A DNA stretch of 7,533 nt from PCC-6406 sp964353225 (GCA_964353225.1 CAYGVA010000200.1:1-7533), one strand, 5' to 3'. Counted from the first letter of the stretch, positions 1 to 6,092 are shown. Notes: generated by a model from the sequence alone, not told the origin. Translations and numbers: made by a program.

Positions 1-22
1 ATGGCTGAAGCACTGGCCATAA
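1..22 (+). CDS. Possible 3' end of an upstream gene (partial)
   Basis: Only the last few codons could be present. In the frame starting at base 2 the sequence reads WLKHWP and stops with TAA at 20-22, leaving a 21-base gap to the glycosyltransferase start, a spacing common in polysaccharide operons. The frame starting at base 1 is also open, for 25 codons to a TAA at 76-78, and would overlap the next gene out of frame. Nothing here identifies a product, and neither frame can be proven from so short a stretch. Confidence 0.25.
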
Positions 23-43
23 AGTCGTCCAAAACAAAATCAT

Positions 44-1015
44 ATGCCCACCATCTCTGTTGTCATCAACACTTATAACAGTGCTCGATTTCTCCACAAA
101 ACAATCGACACAGTGCTCAATCAAACTTTTTCTGATTTCGAGTTAATTGTCATCGATGATGGTTCTCAAGATGAAACAGTAGCTCTAGCAAATAATATTA
201 GAGACAATCGAATCCAGGTTCATGCCTATCCAAATGGTGGCATTTCTAAAAGTCGAAACCGAGGCATTAGCCATGCATCAGGAGAGTTCATTGCATTCCT
301 AGATCATGATGATCTCTGGCATGAGCAGAAATTAGAGGCGCAGTTATTAGCATTCAGAGAAAATCCTAAAGCTGCCTTGGTCTACAGCTGGCTCGAAATT
401 ATTAATCAGGCCGGAGAGTTCATTCGATTCTATCCTCGCACTCGGTATAGCGGCAATGCATACAAAAAATCTTTGACCGAAAGCTTTGCACATACAGCTT
501 CTAATCCCCTGATGAAGCGAGAAGCAGTTAACAGTATCGGCGGGTTTGATGAGGAAGTATACGGTGCAGATGACTGGGATTTAGTCATACGTCTAGCAGA
601 GAAATATGATGTTGCTTTTAGCCCTCACTATCATATTCAATATCGTATTGTGCAAGGTTCTGGATCAGCCAATGTAGCCAAACTTGAAGAAGGCGCGTTA
701 AAGGTCATCGAGAAAGCTTTTCGATCAGCTCCGGAAGAACTTCAACCCCTTAAATATGTGGCTCTTGGGAGAATGTATCAGGGTCTTTGCTTTCGCACTT
801 TAGAGGAGATGGCAGGGCGACGCAGTGGTTTAACTGCTTGGCGATATTTATCCCTCTCTCGCCAGAATCATCCTCTGCTATGGGGGAAAATGCCCTTAGC
901 TAAAGCTATTTTCAAAATTATTATTGTGACTACTCTGCCGAATGCTTTGGCCCGAGACCTGATGCCATGGATTATTTCACAGTGGCGTTCAATGATGACA
1001 AATCAATCTGTCTAG
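44..1015 (+). CDS. Family 2 glycosyltransferase (GT-A fold)
   Basis: This 323-residue protein probably transfers a sugar from a nucleotide-sugar donor to a growing surface or extracellular polysaccharide at the cytoplasmic face of the membrane. The N-terminus starts directly with the GT2 first strand (PTISVVINTYN). It has DDGS at residues 38-41, the metal-binding DxD-type motif DHDD at 87-90, GGFDE at 166-170 and ADDWDL at 175-180, which matches the EDxDL-type acceptor and base region. The GT2 domain covers about residues 3-200. The remaining C-terminal 120 residues are basic and partly hydrophobic (about 283-310, with IFKIIIVTTLP), so peripheral membrane attachment is possible. The ATG at 44 sits immediately before the conserved first strand; no Shine-Dalgarno sequence is seen. 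The coding sequence is visibly AT-richer than genes further right and has no HIP1 sites. The donor and acceptor sugars cannot be told from sequence. Confidence 0.93.
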   Translation: MPTISVVINTYNSARFLHKTIDTVLNQTFSDFELIVIDDGSQDETVALANNIRDNRIQVHAYPNGGISKSRNRGISHASGEFIAFLDHDDLWHEQKLEAQLLAFRENPKAALVYSWLEIINQAGEFIRFYPRTRYSGNAYKKSLTESFAHTASNPLMKREAVNSIGGFDEEVYGADDWDLVIRLAEKYDVAFSPHYHIQYRIVQGSGSANVAKLEEGALKVIEKAFRSAPEELQPLKYVALGRMYQGLCFRTLEEMAGRRSGLTAWRYLSLSRQNHPLLWGKMPLAKAIFKIIIVTTLPNALARDLMPWIISQWRSMMTNQSV

Positions 1016-1119
1016 AAGCGTTTAAACGTATCTGTAGAAAGTTTTCGGCATGCTTCAAGACTCAAGGTTTTGATAGATAGGCTTATTGATGCCACTGTAG
1101 TTGCAAGCTTTGTAAAAAC

Positions 1120-1151
1120 AAAAAGCGCCAAGGGAAACCCTGGCGCTTTTT
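1120..1151. terminator. Bidirectional intrinsic terminator
   Basis: A hairpin with arms GCGCCA (1125-1130) and TGGCGC (1141-1146) continues through a one-base bulge (A1131) into GGG / CCC around an AAA loop (1135-1137). It is flanked by AAAAA on the left and TTTTT on the right, so either strand gives a GC stem followed by a U run. It lies between convergent genes ending at 1015 (plus) and 1192 (minus), exactly where a shared terminator is expected. Confidence 0.93.
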
Positions 1152-1191
1152 ATGACTAATTGCTAGATGCCGTTGATTTAGCTACAAGCAA

Positions 1192-1875
1192 CTAAGCTTC
1201 TTGGCTACGACGCTTAACAACCGAGCCACCAATCAAACCAACCATGGCTAGGCCCAGGATGGAAGCGGGCTCGGGAACTGCAGCCGCAACTTCAAAAGCG
1301 ATGTTGCTAGAAGTCAATGTGGCTTTGGTGAAGTCGCCAGTGAAGCTTACGTAGGCATCAAAGTTATAGTTGCCGGCTCCAGTTTGGTCGCCAGCACCAA
1401 GGCCAAGGGCCCCAGCAAGGTCATCACCCGTGAACACGCCGACAGTATTATCGAGAGCATCTTTAAAGGTGATGACATTGTAAGTATCGACAGAGCCCCA
1501 AAAGAAGTCGAATACACCATCTAGCCCGAAGACCTCAAGCGGAGTCTCAGCACCAGCGGGCTTGCTTGCAGAACTGGTGATGTTGTAGGACTTGACGTTG
1601 TCGGAATCGTCAATGGTGTCGATCCCTACAAGCTCATCGTCTGAGCCTGGAGTCAGGTGAAACTTGCTATCTGATGCCGGGTCGATAAGCGCGCCGCCAC
1701 TAGTCGTATAACCAGCAGCACCCAAATCTACACATTTGGTTTCGCATTCGAAACCAAGGAAGGTGCCTTCAACAGTGCCGTTAGTAAAGTCGGCGGCCTG
1801 GGCGGAAGCGGCGGTCAAGGCAATGGCGGCACCGGTAGCCAAGCCCGCAATCGTTGTAATGTTCTTAAAGTTCAT
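1192..1875 (-). CDS. Exported PEP-CTERM sorting-domain protein
   Basis: This 227-residue protein is secreted and then probably processed at its C-terminus by an exosortase. From the ATG at 1875 it has a signal peptide: a short basic start (MNFKN), a hydrophobic core at about residues 8-25, and an AQA|AD cleavage site near 27. The C-terminal tail (200-227) has the three parts of the PEP-CTERM signal: VPEP at 200-203, the hydrophobic stretch ILGLAMVGLIGG, and the basic end KRR at 221-224. Between them lies an acidic, Gly/Ser/Thr/Asp-rich beta-type ectodomain with FFWGSVDTYN at 124-133, a motif I recall from exosortase-dependent surface proteins, and a CxxxC pair (C44, C48) that could form a disulfide. 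An in-frame TTG at 1887 would add four residues, but the ATG gives a normal signal peptide. No exosortase gene lies in the window. The specific role is unknown; surface or matrix attachment is inferred. Confidence 0.9.
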   Translation of the reverse strand: MNFKNITTIAGLATGAAIALTAASAQAADFTNGTVEGTFLGFECETKCVDLGAAGYTTSGGALIDPASDSKFHLTPGSDDELVGIDTIDDSDNVKSYNITSSASKPAGAETPLEVFGLDGVFDFFWGSVDTYNVITFKDALDNTVGVFTGDDLAGALGLGAGDQTGAGNYNFDAYVSFTGDFTKATLTSSNIAFEVAAAVPEPASILGLAMVGLIGGSVVKRRSQEA

Positions 1876-1887
1876 GATTACCCACAA

Positions 1888-2406
1888 AAAACGCTAACAA
1901 TGAAATCAGATGTACTCAGGGACAGCTGGCTCAGGGGAGAGAGACTCAATCTGAACTCGCTTTACTAGACACAGCGTGATGCACCTCAAGTCCCGAATCG
2001 ACTTACCTACCCCTTAGGCAGCACCCACGAAGAACATCATGGGTGGCTTCGGAATCTCGCTCACCCTCATCGAAGGCCTTGCGTGTTTTCCATGTCTTGA
2101 TACTACTGGGTCCATTCCCTGATCTTCCAGGGGGTAACCCCTAACTTCACTCAATCTTCAAAAAGAAAGCGCTTATGTGAAGCATTGCGCAGATTACCCA
2201 GGCTATGCCAGGGGCTACGCCCAATGCAGACCATTAGTTTGGGCCAGTCATGCCTCAATAATGTCTCCGTCGCTACCGATTAGAGGGGATGGCCGTATTT
2301 ACTCTGACAAAGTCACCCCGTGTTTGCACTGAATCCTGCGGTGTCTCCACATATTTCGGCCGTGGTCTAGGGGTTTAGGGGCTCTTGTCAGTTGCTGCAC
2401 CATCAC
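1888..2406 (-). promoter_or_regulatory. Long, hairpin-rich upstream region of the PEP-CTERM gene
   Basis: These 519 bases hold no convincing gene. On the minus strand they form the upstream or leader region of the PEP-CTERM gene. The part at 2022-2141 is dense in hairpins: GGGG/CCCC (2131-2141), CCCTG/CAGGG (2117-2121 and 2128-2132), a stem of GGC/GCC plus TTCG/CGAA with one bulge (2045-2078), and a nine-pair stem with one G-U pair (2022-2045). Further from the gene are GCCCAA/TTGGGC (2219-2244) and the direct repeat GGCTATGCC / GGCTACGCC (2201-2209, 2213-2221). A weak promoter, TTGAGG (1984-1989) and TAGTAA (1962-1967) with a 16-base spacer, could serve the gene from inside this region. I do not recognise a known riboswitch. 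No terminator is clear after the ggt-like gene, so read-through is possible. Confidence 0.5.
2145..2182. repeat. Inverted repeat with inner AAGCGCTT palindrome
   Basis: CTTCAC at 2145-2150 and GTGAAG at 2177-2182 form an inverted repeat around an A-rich core, with the perfect palindrome AAGCGCTT at 2167-2174 inside. It lies just upstream (on the minus strand) of the hairpin cluster in the PEP-CTERM leader, where a promoter or operator could sit. No known regulator site is recognised. Confidence 0.35.
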
Positions 2407-3963
2407 TTATGTCGAGATCGCACTGCCGCCCCGACGGATGTCCCCTGCCCCTTGGAAATGGCCTTGGGCATCGACGGTAACAGCATGGACACCGCCAAAA
2501 AACATGTTCTGTTGCTGCCAAGGACAGATCTGCCCGAGGTCTGTTGGGGAAAGTTGGGTCAGGCATGCTGGGAAAGGTCCCGGTTCTAGATGCAAGGTGC
2601 CTTGCTCCCAATGGAGGCGGGGTGCATTGACGGCGGTCTCTAGGGGCATGTTGCCATCCAGCAGGTTGATGATCACCTGCAAAATCGCAGTACGAATGCG
2701 GTTGGAGCCCCCAGACCCCAGAACTAATTTGGGTTTGCCCCCCTGTAGCAAGATGGTGGGGGCCATCATGGACGAAATTCGTTGGTTGGGTTGCCATTGA
2801 TGGAAACCCTGGGGGTGGAGATCGGCTTCTCCCAACATGTTGTTGAGCATGATTTGGGTATTGGGCACCACGTAGGCCGAGCCTTCTCCGTTGGAGGTGG
2901 TGACGCTGGCGGCATTGCCCTGTTCATCAAGGACGCTGATATGGGTGGTGCTGCCCCATTTGTTCAATACGTCGTGAAGGGTGGCCTGATAGGGGGTGAC
3001 ATGGCCAGGGGCCAGAAAGCTGTCAACAATGTCGGCTTTATATAAATGGTCGTCGTAGCCATCCCGGCGGGCGGTATTGGTGAGCTTCATGGCTGTCGCT
3101 AGGGCTTGGAGATGGGTGGGGGAGCCATGGCTCAGGGTGGAGGGTTCAACGGTTTCCAGGAGTTCTAGGGCAAAGGCAATCAAGGCTCCGCCGGAGCTGG
3201 GGGGCGGATTGGTCAGGAAGGTGGTGTCACGGTAGTGAACGGTGAGGGGGCGGCGCTCAATCACTTGATACTGGGAGAGGGATTGGGCGGTGAGGTAGCC
3301 CCCTTGGGTTTGGCTGTCGTGGATGATGCGCTGGGCGATCGCCCCTTCATAAAACAGGGCCGGACCTTGCTGCATTAGATCCTTCAGGGTGTCCACCAGG
3401 GCTGGCATTTTGAGGGTGTCGTTAAGGACCAGCAAGTCACCTTGGGGAGCGTAGATGGCCTTGGCTTCGGCGCTAGCGGTCAGAATGGGGGCTAGCAGCT
3501 CAAAGCAGTAGGCCATAAACGGATTTACAGTAATGCCTTGGCTGGCGTAATGGATGGCGGGCTCGGCAATGGCTGCCAGGGGGAGGCTCCCCAGTCGTGC
3601 GTGGATATGGAAAATCCCGGCAACGCAGCCCGGTACCGCTACCGACCCCAGGCCAATGTGGAACTCCTGGACCGCATCGCCAAAGTTGGCCTCAATCGGG
3701 TAGAAGTCGGGGGGGCGATTAAGCTGCCGTTGGTGGGGGGTTTGGGTAAAAAAATCAAATAGGCAATTCTCGCCTTGGGCGGTATGGGCCAATAGAAAGC
3801 CCCCGCCCCCGGCTCCCGTGAGCACTGGCTCGGTGACCCAAGCGGCCATGACCGCTGCGATCGCCGCGTCGAAGGCATTGCCGCCCTGGCGCAGCATTTC
3901 GGCTCCGGCCTCGGCAGTCAGGGGATGCCCCGCAGCAATGACGCCGCGACAGGATGAGGTCAT
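2407..3963 (-). CDS. Gamma-glutamyltransferase-like Ntn hydrolase
   Basis: This 518-residue protein belongs to the gamma-glutamyltranspeptidase family, whose precursor cuts itself into two subunits and then hydrolyses or transfers gamma-glutamyl (or related acyl) groups. The predicted self-cleavage site is GS|TTH, with T339 as the new N-terminal nucleophile, giving subunits of about 338 and 180 residues. Other family marks are GVIAAGHPLTAEAG at the N-terminus, GAGGGGFLL (50-58), NPPPSSGG (252-259), RISSM (395-399) and GSGGSN (416-421). Where E. coli GGT has DYREKAP with the glutamate-binding Arg, this protein has DFFTQTP (70-76), so that Arg is Phe72; the Asp-rich NNQMDD loop is NNMLGEAD (374-381). 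Substrate use may therefore differ from glutathione. No signal peptide is seen, so a cytoplasmic enzyme is likely. The ATG at 3963 has AGGAG about 12 bases upstream (complement of 3976-3980). Two HIP1 sites lie inside. Confidence 0.92.
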   Translation of the reverse strand: MTSSCRGVIAAGHPLTAEAGAEMLRQGGNAFDAAIAAVMAAWVTEPVLTGAGGGGFLLAHTAQGENCLFDFFTQTPHQRQLNRPPDFYPIEANFGDAVQEFHIGLGSVAVPGCVAGIFHIHARLGSLPLAAIAEPAIHYASQGITVNPFMAYCFELLAPILTASAEAKAIYAPQGDLLVLNDTLKMPALVDTLKDLMQQGPALFYEGAIAQRIIHDSQTQGGYLTAQSLSQYQVIERRPLTVHYRDTTFLTNPPPSSGGALIAFALELLETVEPSTLSHGSPTHLQALATAMKLTNTARRDGYDDHLYKADIVDSFLAPGHVTPYQATLHDVLNKWGSTTHISVLDEQGNAASVTTSNGEGSAYVVPNTQIMLNNMLGEADLHPQGFHQWQPNQRISSMMAPTILLQGGKPKLVLGSGGSNRIRTAILQVIINLLDGNMPLETAVNAPRLHWEQGTLHLEPGPFPACLTQLSPTDLGQICPWQQQNMFFGGVHAVTVDAQGHFQGAGDIRRGGSAIST

Positions 3964-4301
3964 GGGGTAGATCTGCTCCTAATGCAATCTTTCGAGGTAG
4001 CCATATTACTGCTCTCAAATGACTTTTCTGGAACAACCATGGACAGAATCTAGACAGGATGATTTTTGGAGGGTTTAGCGTCTTGGGCGTAACGTTTTTT
4101 TGCTTTGACTCCGTGCTGATTTGGCTAGGGCTATATTGGGGATGAAGCAGTTAATGCTTCCCTGACAGATTCAACAGCTAAGTCCATACGATCAAAGAGG
4201 TAAAGACGCTGTTAATTATACGTCTGTCTCGTTCAAACCCAGCAGCACCCAGAGCTGACGCTGAGATCTCCTATTCTTAGAAATCTTGGGAGCCCTGAGG
4301 T

Positions 4302-4322
4302 TGATGTTTAACTAAAACATCA
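4302..4322. repeat. Perfect inverted repeat, 8-base arms
   Basis: TGATGTTT (4302-4309) and AAACATCA (4315-4322) are exact reverse complements around the five-base centre AACTA. It lies 120 bases before the start at 4442 and upstream of the best -10 box, a position that fits an operator or activator site. It could also be a weak hairpin in a longer transcript. The arms match no cyanobacterial regulator consensus I know (not NtcA GTA-N8-TAC, not LexA). Confidence 0.45.
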
Positions 4323-4338
4323 TTAAACCCTCATCTCT

Positions 4339-4376
4339 ATACAGGATCAAGCCATTAAGGAGGTTATACAGGAACA
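4339..4376 (+). repeat. Direct repeat ATACAGGA-N-CA flanking a perfect Shine-Dalgarno
   Basis: ATACAGGATCA (4339-4349) recurs as ATACAGGAACA (4366-4376), one mismatch in 11, 27 bases apart. Between them AAGGAGGT (4357-4364) is a perfect match to the anti-Shine-Dalgarno, but no ATG, GTG or TTG follows at a normal distance. The frame from ATA 4366 would give a 12-residue hydrophobic peptide ending in TAA at 4402-4404. Confidence 0.35.
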
Positions 4377-4377
4377 G

Positions 4378-4405
4378 TTTTGGGTGTTGTTGTTGTGTTT
4401 ATAAT
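4378..4405 (+). promoter_or_regulatory. Candidate promoter for the 4442 gene
   Basis: TATAAT at 4400-4405 is a perfect sigma-70 -10 hexamer in an AT-rich stretch. A weak -35, TTTTGG (4378-4383), lies 16 bases upstream. Transcription would begin near 4412 and give an untranslated leader of about 30 bases ending in GGGTTAGTTGCAGC before the ATG, with no clear ribosome-binding site. The weak -35 suggests dependence on an activator. Confidence 0.45.
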
Positions 4406-4441
4406 TAATTTCTATTTTCATCAAAACGGGTTAGTTGCAGC

Positions 4442-5206
4442 ATGGCCATTATTGCCCTAAAAGCCTGGTATTTAGAACAGTATGAACCCGTCCATCAATT
4501 AGAAAATCGGCCCCACGATCTACGCCTCAGCCGCAATAGCTTGCTCAAATCCGGTCTTCGGGCTGATTTTTTGGATGATAGCGAGGCGGTGCGTCAGGCC
4601 CCCTGGTTTCAGCGCTATCTGGCGGGGGAGGCCGTTGAGTTTTATATCGAAGGTAGCGGTAGCTATGCGATCGCCAATATTGATCTGCTCAGCCATGAGG
4701 TGTATTTCACCAAGCAAGAAAGCCTCACCCAGCTAGAACCGAGCCTCTTTTTCTGCTATCAGACGGAATATCCCGAGTCCAGCGATTTGGTGCGAGAGGC
4801 CCTACAAACCGAAATTGTGGCGCTCAATCGGAAGTCACGCCTGCCCCTCACCCTAGAAGAATCCCACCGGTCGGGGGCGGAACCCATCCGCCGCAATAGC
4901 CCCCTAATGCGAAAGCTACGGCAAGCCTTGCTCGTGATTATGGATGGCACCCCTGTGGCTCAACTGCCGGGAACCTCGCCGCAACTGTTGCCCAGCCCCC
5001 ATGTGTGTGTGGAGTTGGGCTATGCCCTGCAATGCAAGCGCCAAGAGCAAGTTCTGTTGGTCCAGCAGGACAGGGGGGATTTGCCAGGGCAATTCCCCTT
5101 TGAGGTGCCTGCGGCCCAAAGGATCCTGTTCAAAAACGAGAAAGATCTCCAGGCCCAATTAGCCGTTCTGTTGGTAAATCACCTACAGCGGTTTAGTTTG
5201 TTCTAA
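4442..5206 (+). CDS. Hypothetical protein with a C-terminal TIR/NDT-like domain
   Basis: I cannot name this 254-residue protein, though it resembles a hypothetical protein I recall from cyanobacteria. The N-terminal part (about 1-97) looks like a separate alpha/beta domain (MAIIALKAWYLEQYEP, then basic RPHDLRLSRNSLLKSGLRADF, then FYIEGSGSYAIANIDL). The part at 98-250 has the order of a TIR / nucleoside deoxyribosyltransferase-like Rossmann fold: first strand with loop SLFFCYQTEYPESSDLVREAL (split at 101-121), a strand QALLVIMDGT (161-170), then SPHVCVELGYAL (185-196), a strand QVLLVQQD (203-210), and FPFEVPAAQRILF (218-230). E191 in the VELGYA helix is where these families place the catalytic or ligand Glu. 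No transmembrane segment or signal peptide is visible, so it should be cytosolic. The ATG at 4442 is the only good start. It could bind or cleave a nucleotide such as NAD, but that is inference. Confidence 0.85.
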   Translation: MAIIALKAWYLEQYEPVHQLENRPHDLRLSRNSLLKSGLRADFLDDSEAVRQAPWFQRYLAGEAVEFYIEGSGSYAIANIDLLSHEVYFTKQESLTQLEPSLFFCYQTEYPESSDLVREALQTEIVALNRKSRLPLTLEESHRSGAEPIRRNSPLMRKLRQALLVIMDGTPVAQLPGTSPQLLPSPHVCVELGYALQCKRQEQVLLVQQDRGDLPGQFPFEVPAAQRILFKNEKDLQAQLAVLLVNHLQRFSLF

Positions 5207-5293
5207 GGGTTTACTCTTTTTCCTTTAAGGTGCAATCCCCATGCTTAAGGGGCTTTGTGGGCAATAAAACAATACTCTTCATCTCCCTAGCTT
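5207..5293 (+). other. Short gap between 4442 gene and DUF4079 gene
   Basis: The 87-base gap holds a modest hairpin, CCCC/GGGG (5237-5252) around an eight-base loop, overlapping a second possible pairing CCTTTAAG / CTTAAGG. There is no T run after it and no clear promoter, so the two genes may be co-transcribed with some processing or attenuation between them. Confidence 0.3.
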
Positions 5294-5980
5294 ATGGACA
5301 CCATTGATCTGCTGCGGCTCGTTCACCCTGCCCTTGCGGTGGTTTGGGTTTTTCCGTTTATTGGCATTACCGCCTACTTCGCTTGGCAAACCCGACAGCG
5401 GCGGCAGGCGGCGATCGCCAAGCAAAAAACCAAGATTCCCCCGGTGGTGGGGCTAGAGCATGTCAAGGTCGGGCGCTGGCTAGCGGCCTCAGTCGTGGGA
5501 TTAGCCCTGATCGGTTTAGCCCACCCCATCACCAAGAAGCTGATTAATAACCAAGTATTGGCTAGCAATCCCTTCCGAGTGGTGTTTATTGGGTTGATGT
5601 TTGCCTTTACCGTGGCTGCCCTGGTGATGCTGTATCGGGCTAAGCCGCCCCTGTGGCGCGGGATTTTTGCCGCCCTCTCTAGCATGGGATTAATTGTTTT
5701 AGGCTGCCAGCCAGAGGTCTTTCGTCGCGGCAATGAGTGGTTTGTCTCCCATTACTACTACGGCATGGGGGCAGCACTACTAATGATTGTCTCCGTGGCA
5801 ATCTTGCCCGAGATTTATAAATCCCTGACTTGGCGACAGGTGCATATTGCGCTAAATACGGTGGCTTTGCTGCTGTTCCTCGGCCAGGGGATTACCGGTG
5901 CCAGGGATCTGCTCGAAATTCCCCTTACCTGGCAGGAACCCTTCATTTTTCAATGTGACTTTGCCAATAAAACCTGTTAG
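5294..5980 (+). CDS. DUF4079 family polytopic membrane protein
   Basis: This 228-residue protein matches the DUF4079 family, cyanobacterial inner-membrane proteins of unknown function with a cytochrome-b561-like look. About six hydrophobic segments are visible: 9-30, 62-78, 95-113, 121-138, 155-171 and 184-199. Conserved-looking histidines lie at or near the segments: H11 (LVHPALA), H56 and H77 (EHVKVGRW, GLAHPITKK), H153 (VSHYYYGMG) and H184; paired His residues of this sort could bind haem, though this is not shown. The C-terminus carries GITGARDLLEIP followed by a short tail with two cysteines (C221, C228). A basic loop at 32-46 (QTRQRRQAAIAKQKTK) should face the cytoplasm. The ATG at 5294 gives the expected first segment; no Shine-Dalgarno is seen. 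A HIP1 site lies at 5411. It may be co-transcribed with the gene ending at 5206. Confidence 0.87.
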   Translation: MDTIDLLRLVHPALAVVWVFPFIGITAYFAWQTRQRRQAAIAKQKTKIPPVVGLEHVKVGRWLAASVVGLALIGLAHPITKKLINNQVLASNPFRVVFIGLMFAFTVAALVMLYRAKPPLWRGIFAALSSMGLIVLGCQPEVFRRGNEWFVSHYYYGMGAALLMIVSVAILPEIYKSLTWRQVHIALNTVALLLFLGQGITGARDLLEIPLTWQEPFIFQCDFANKTC

Positions 5981-6004
5981 GCGATTTCGGGCAATGAGCA
6001 TACC

Positions 6005-6073
6005 AGGGTCGGGCGCGGAAACCGCTCCCCTACGGGGGTTTCGTCAAGGGTAGGGGGCCGGTCTCCTGACCCT
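6005..6073. repeat. 69-base imperfect palindrome, possible dispersed repeat or terminator
   Basis: Nested arms are AGGGTC/GACCCT (6005-6010, 6068-6073), ACCG/CGGT (6021-6024, 6059-6062) and CCCCTAC/GTAGGGG (6027-6033, 6050-6056). A competing inner hairpin pairs GAAACC (6018-6023) with GGTTTC (6037-6042) plus CCC/GGG. It begins 25 bases after the DUF4079 stop codon. There is no T run, so it is a poor intrinsic terminator. The GC-rich arms with CCCCTAC and GGTTTC resemble dispersed intergenic hairpins I recall from filamentous cyanobacteria, but copy number cannot be seen here. Confidence 0.55.
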
Positions 6074-6092
6074 ATGCAGGATTGGGATGGAA

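Larger units (their letters stand above)
3964..4441. promoter_or_regulatory. Divergent intergenic region between ggt-like and TIR-like genes
   Basis: These 478 bases separate two divergently transcribed genes and must hold both promoters. For the minus-strand gene, TAATAT (complement of about 4003-4008) is a possible -10 box without a well-spaced -35. Possible hairpins are GAAGCA/TGCTTC (4144-4160, five-base loop) and AGACG/CGTCT (4204-4225). A TTGACT (4105-4110) with TATATT (4132-4137) has a 21-base spacer, too long for a normal promoter. The 8-base-arm inverted repeat, direct repeat, orphan ribosome-binding sequence and -10 box nearer 4442 are listed separately. No convincing coding sequence is seen. 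Confidence 0.5.

Noticed and set aside
1019..1028. Ten-base palindrome CGTTTAAACG just after the glycosyltransferase stop.
   Set aside because: It is too short to mean much, has no loop or T run, and the shared terminator at 1120-1151 explains transcript ends here.
2014..2115. 33-codon ORF on the minus strand in the PEP-CTERM leader, with an ATG at 2115 and a purine-rich AGGGA directly before it.
   Set aside because: The AGGGA touches the ATG with no proper spacing, the composition looks like no known protein, and the frame overlaps strong hairpins. It is kept only as an alternative explanation in the leader finding.
2375..2797. Open reading frames opposite or out of frame with the ggt-like gene, here and on the plus strand at 2438-2800 and 2782-3045.
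   Set aside because: They overlap a gene with clear family motifs, show no recognisable domains, and have the biased composition expected of shadow frames in GC-rich coding DNA.
4105..4137. TTGACT and TATATT as a sigma-70 promoter on the plus strand.
   Set aside because: The spacer is 21 bases, well outside the usual 16-18, and the site is about 300 bases from the nearest start codon.
4229..4242. GTTCAAACCC, resembling a tRNA T-loop.
   Set aside because: No matching T-stem, anticodon arm or acceptor stem is present around it.
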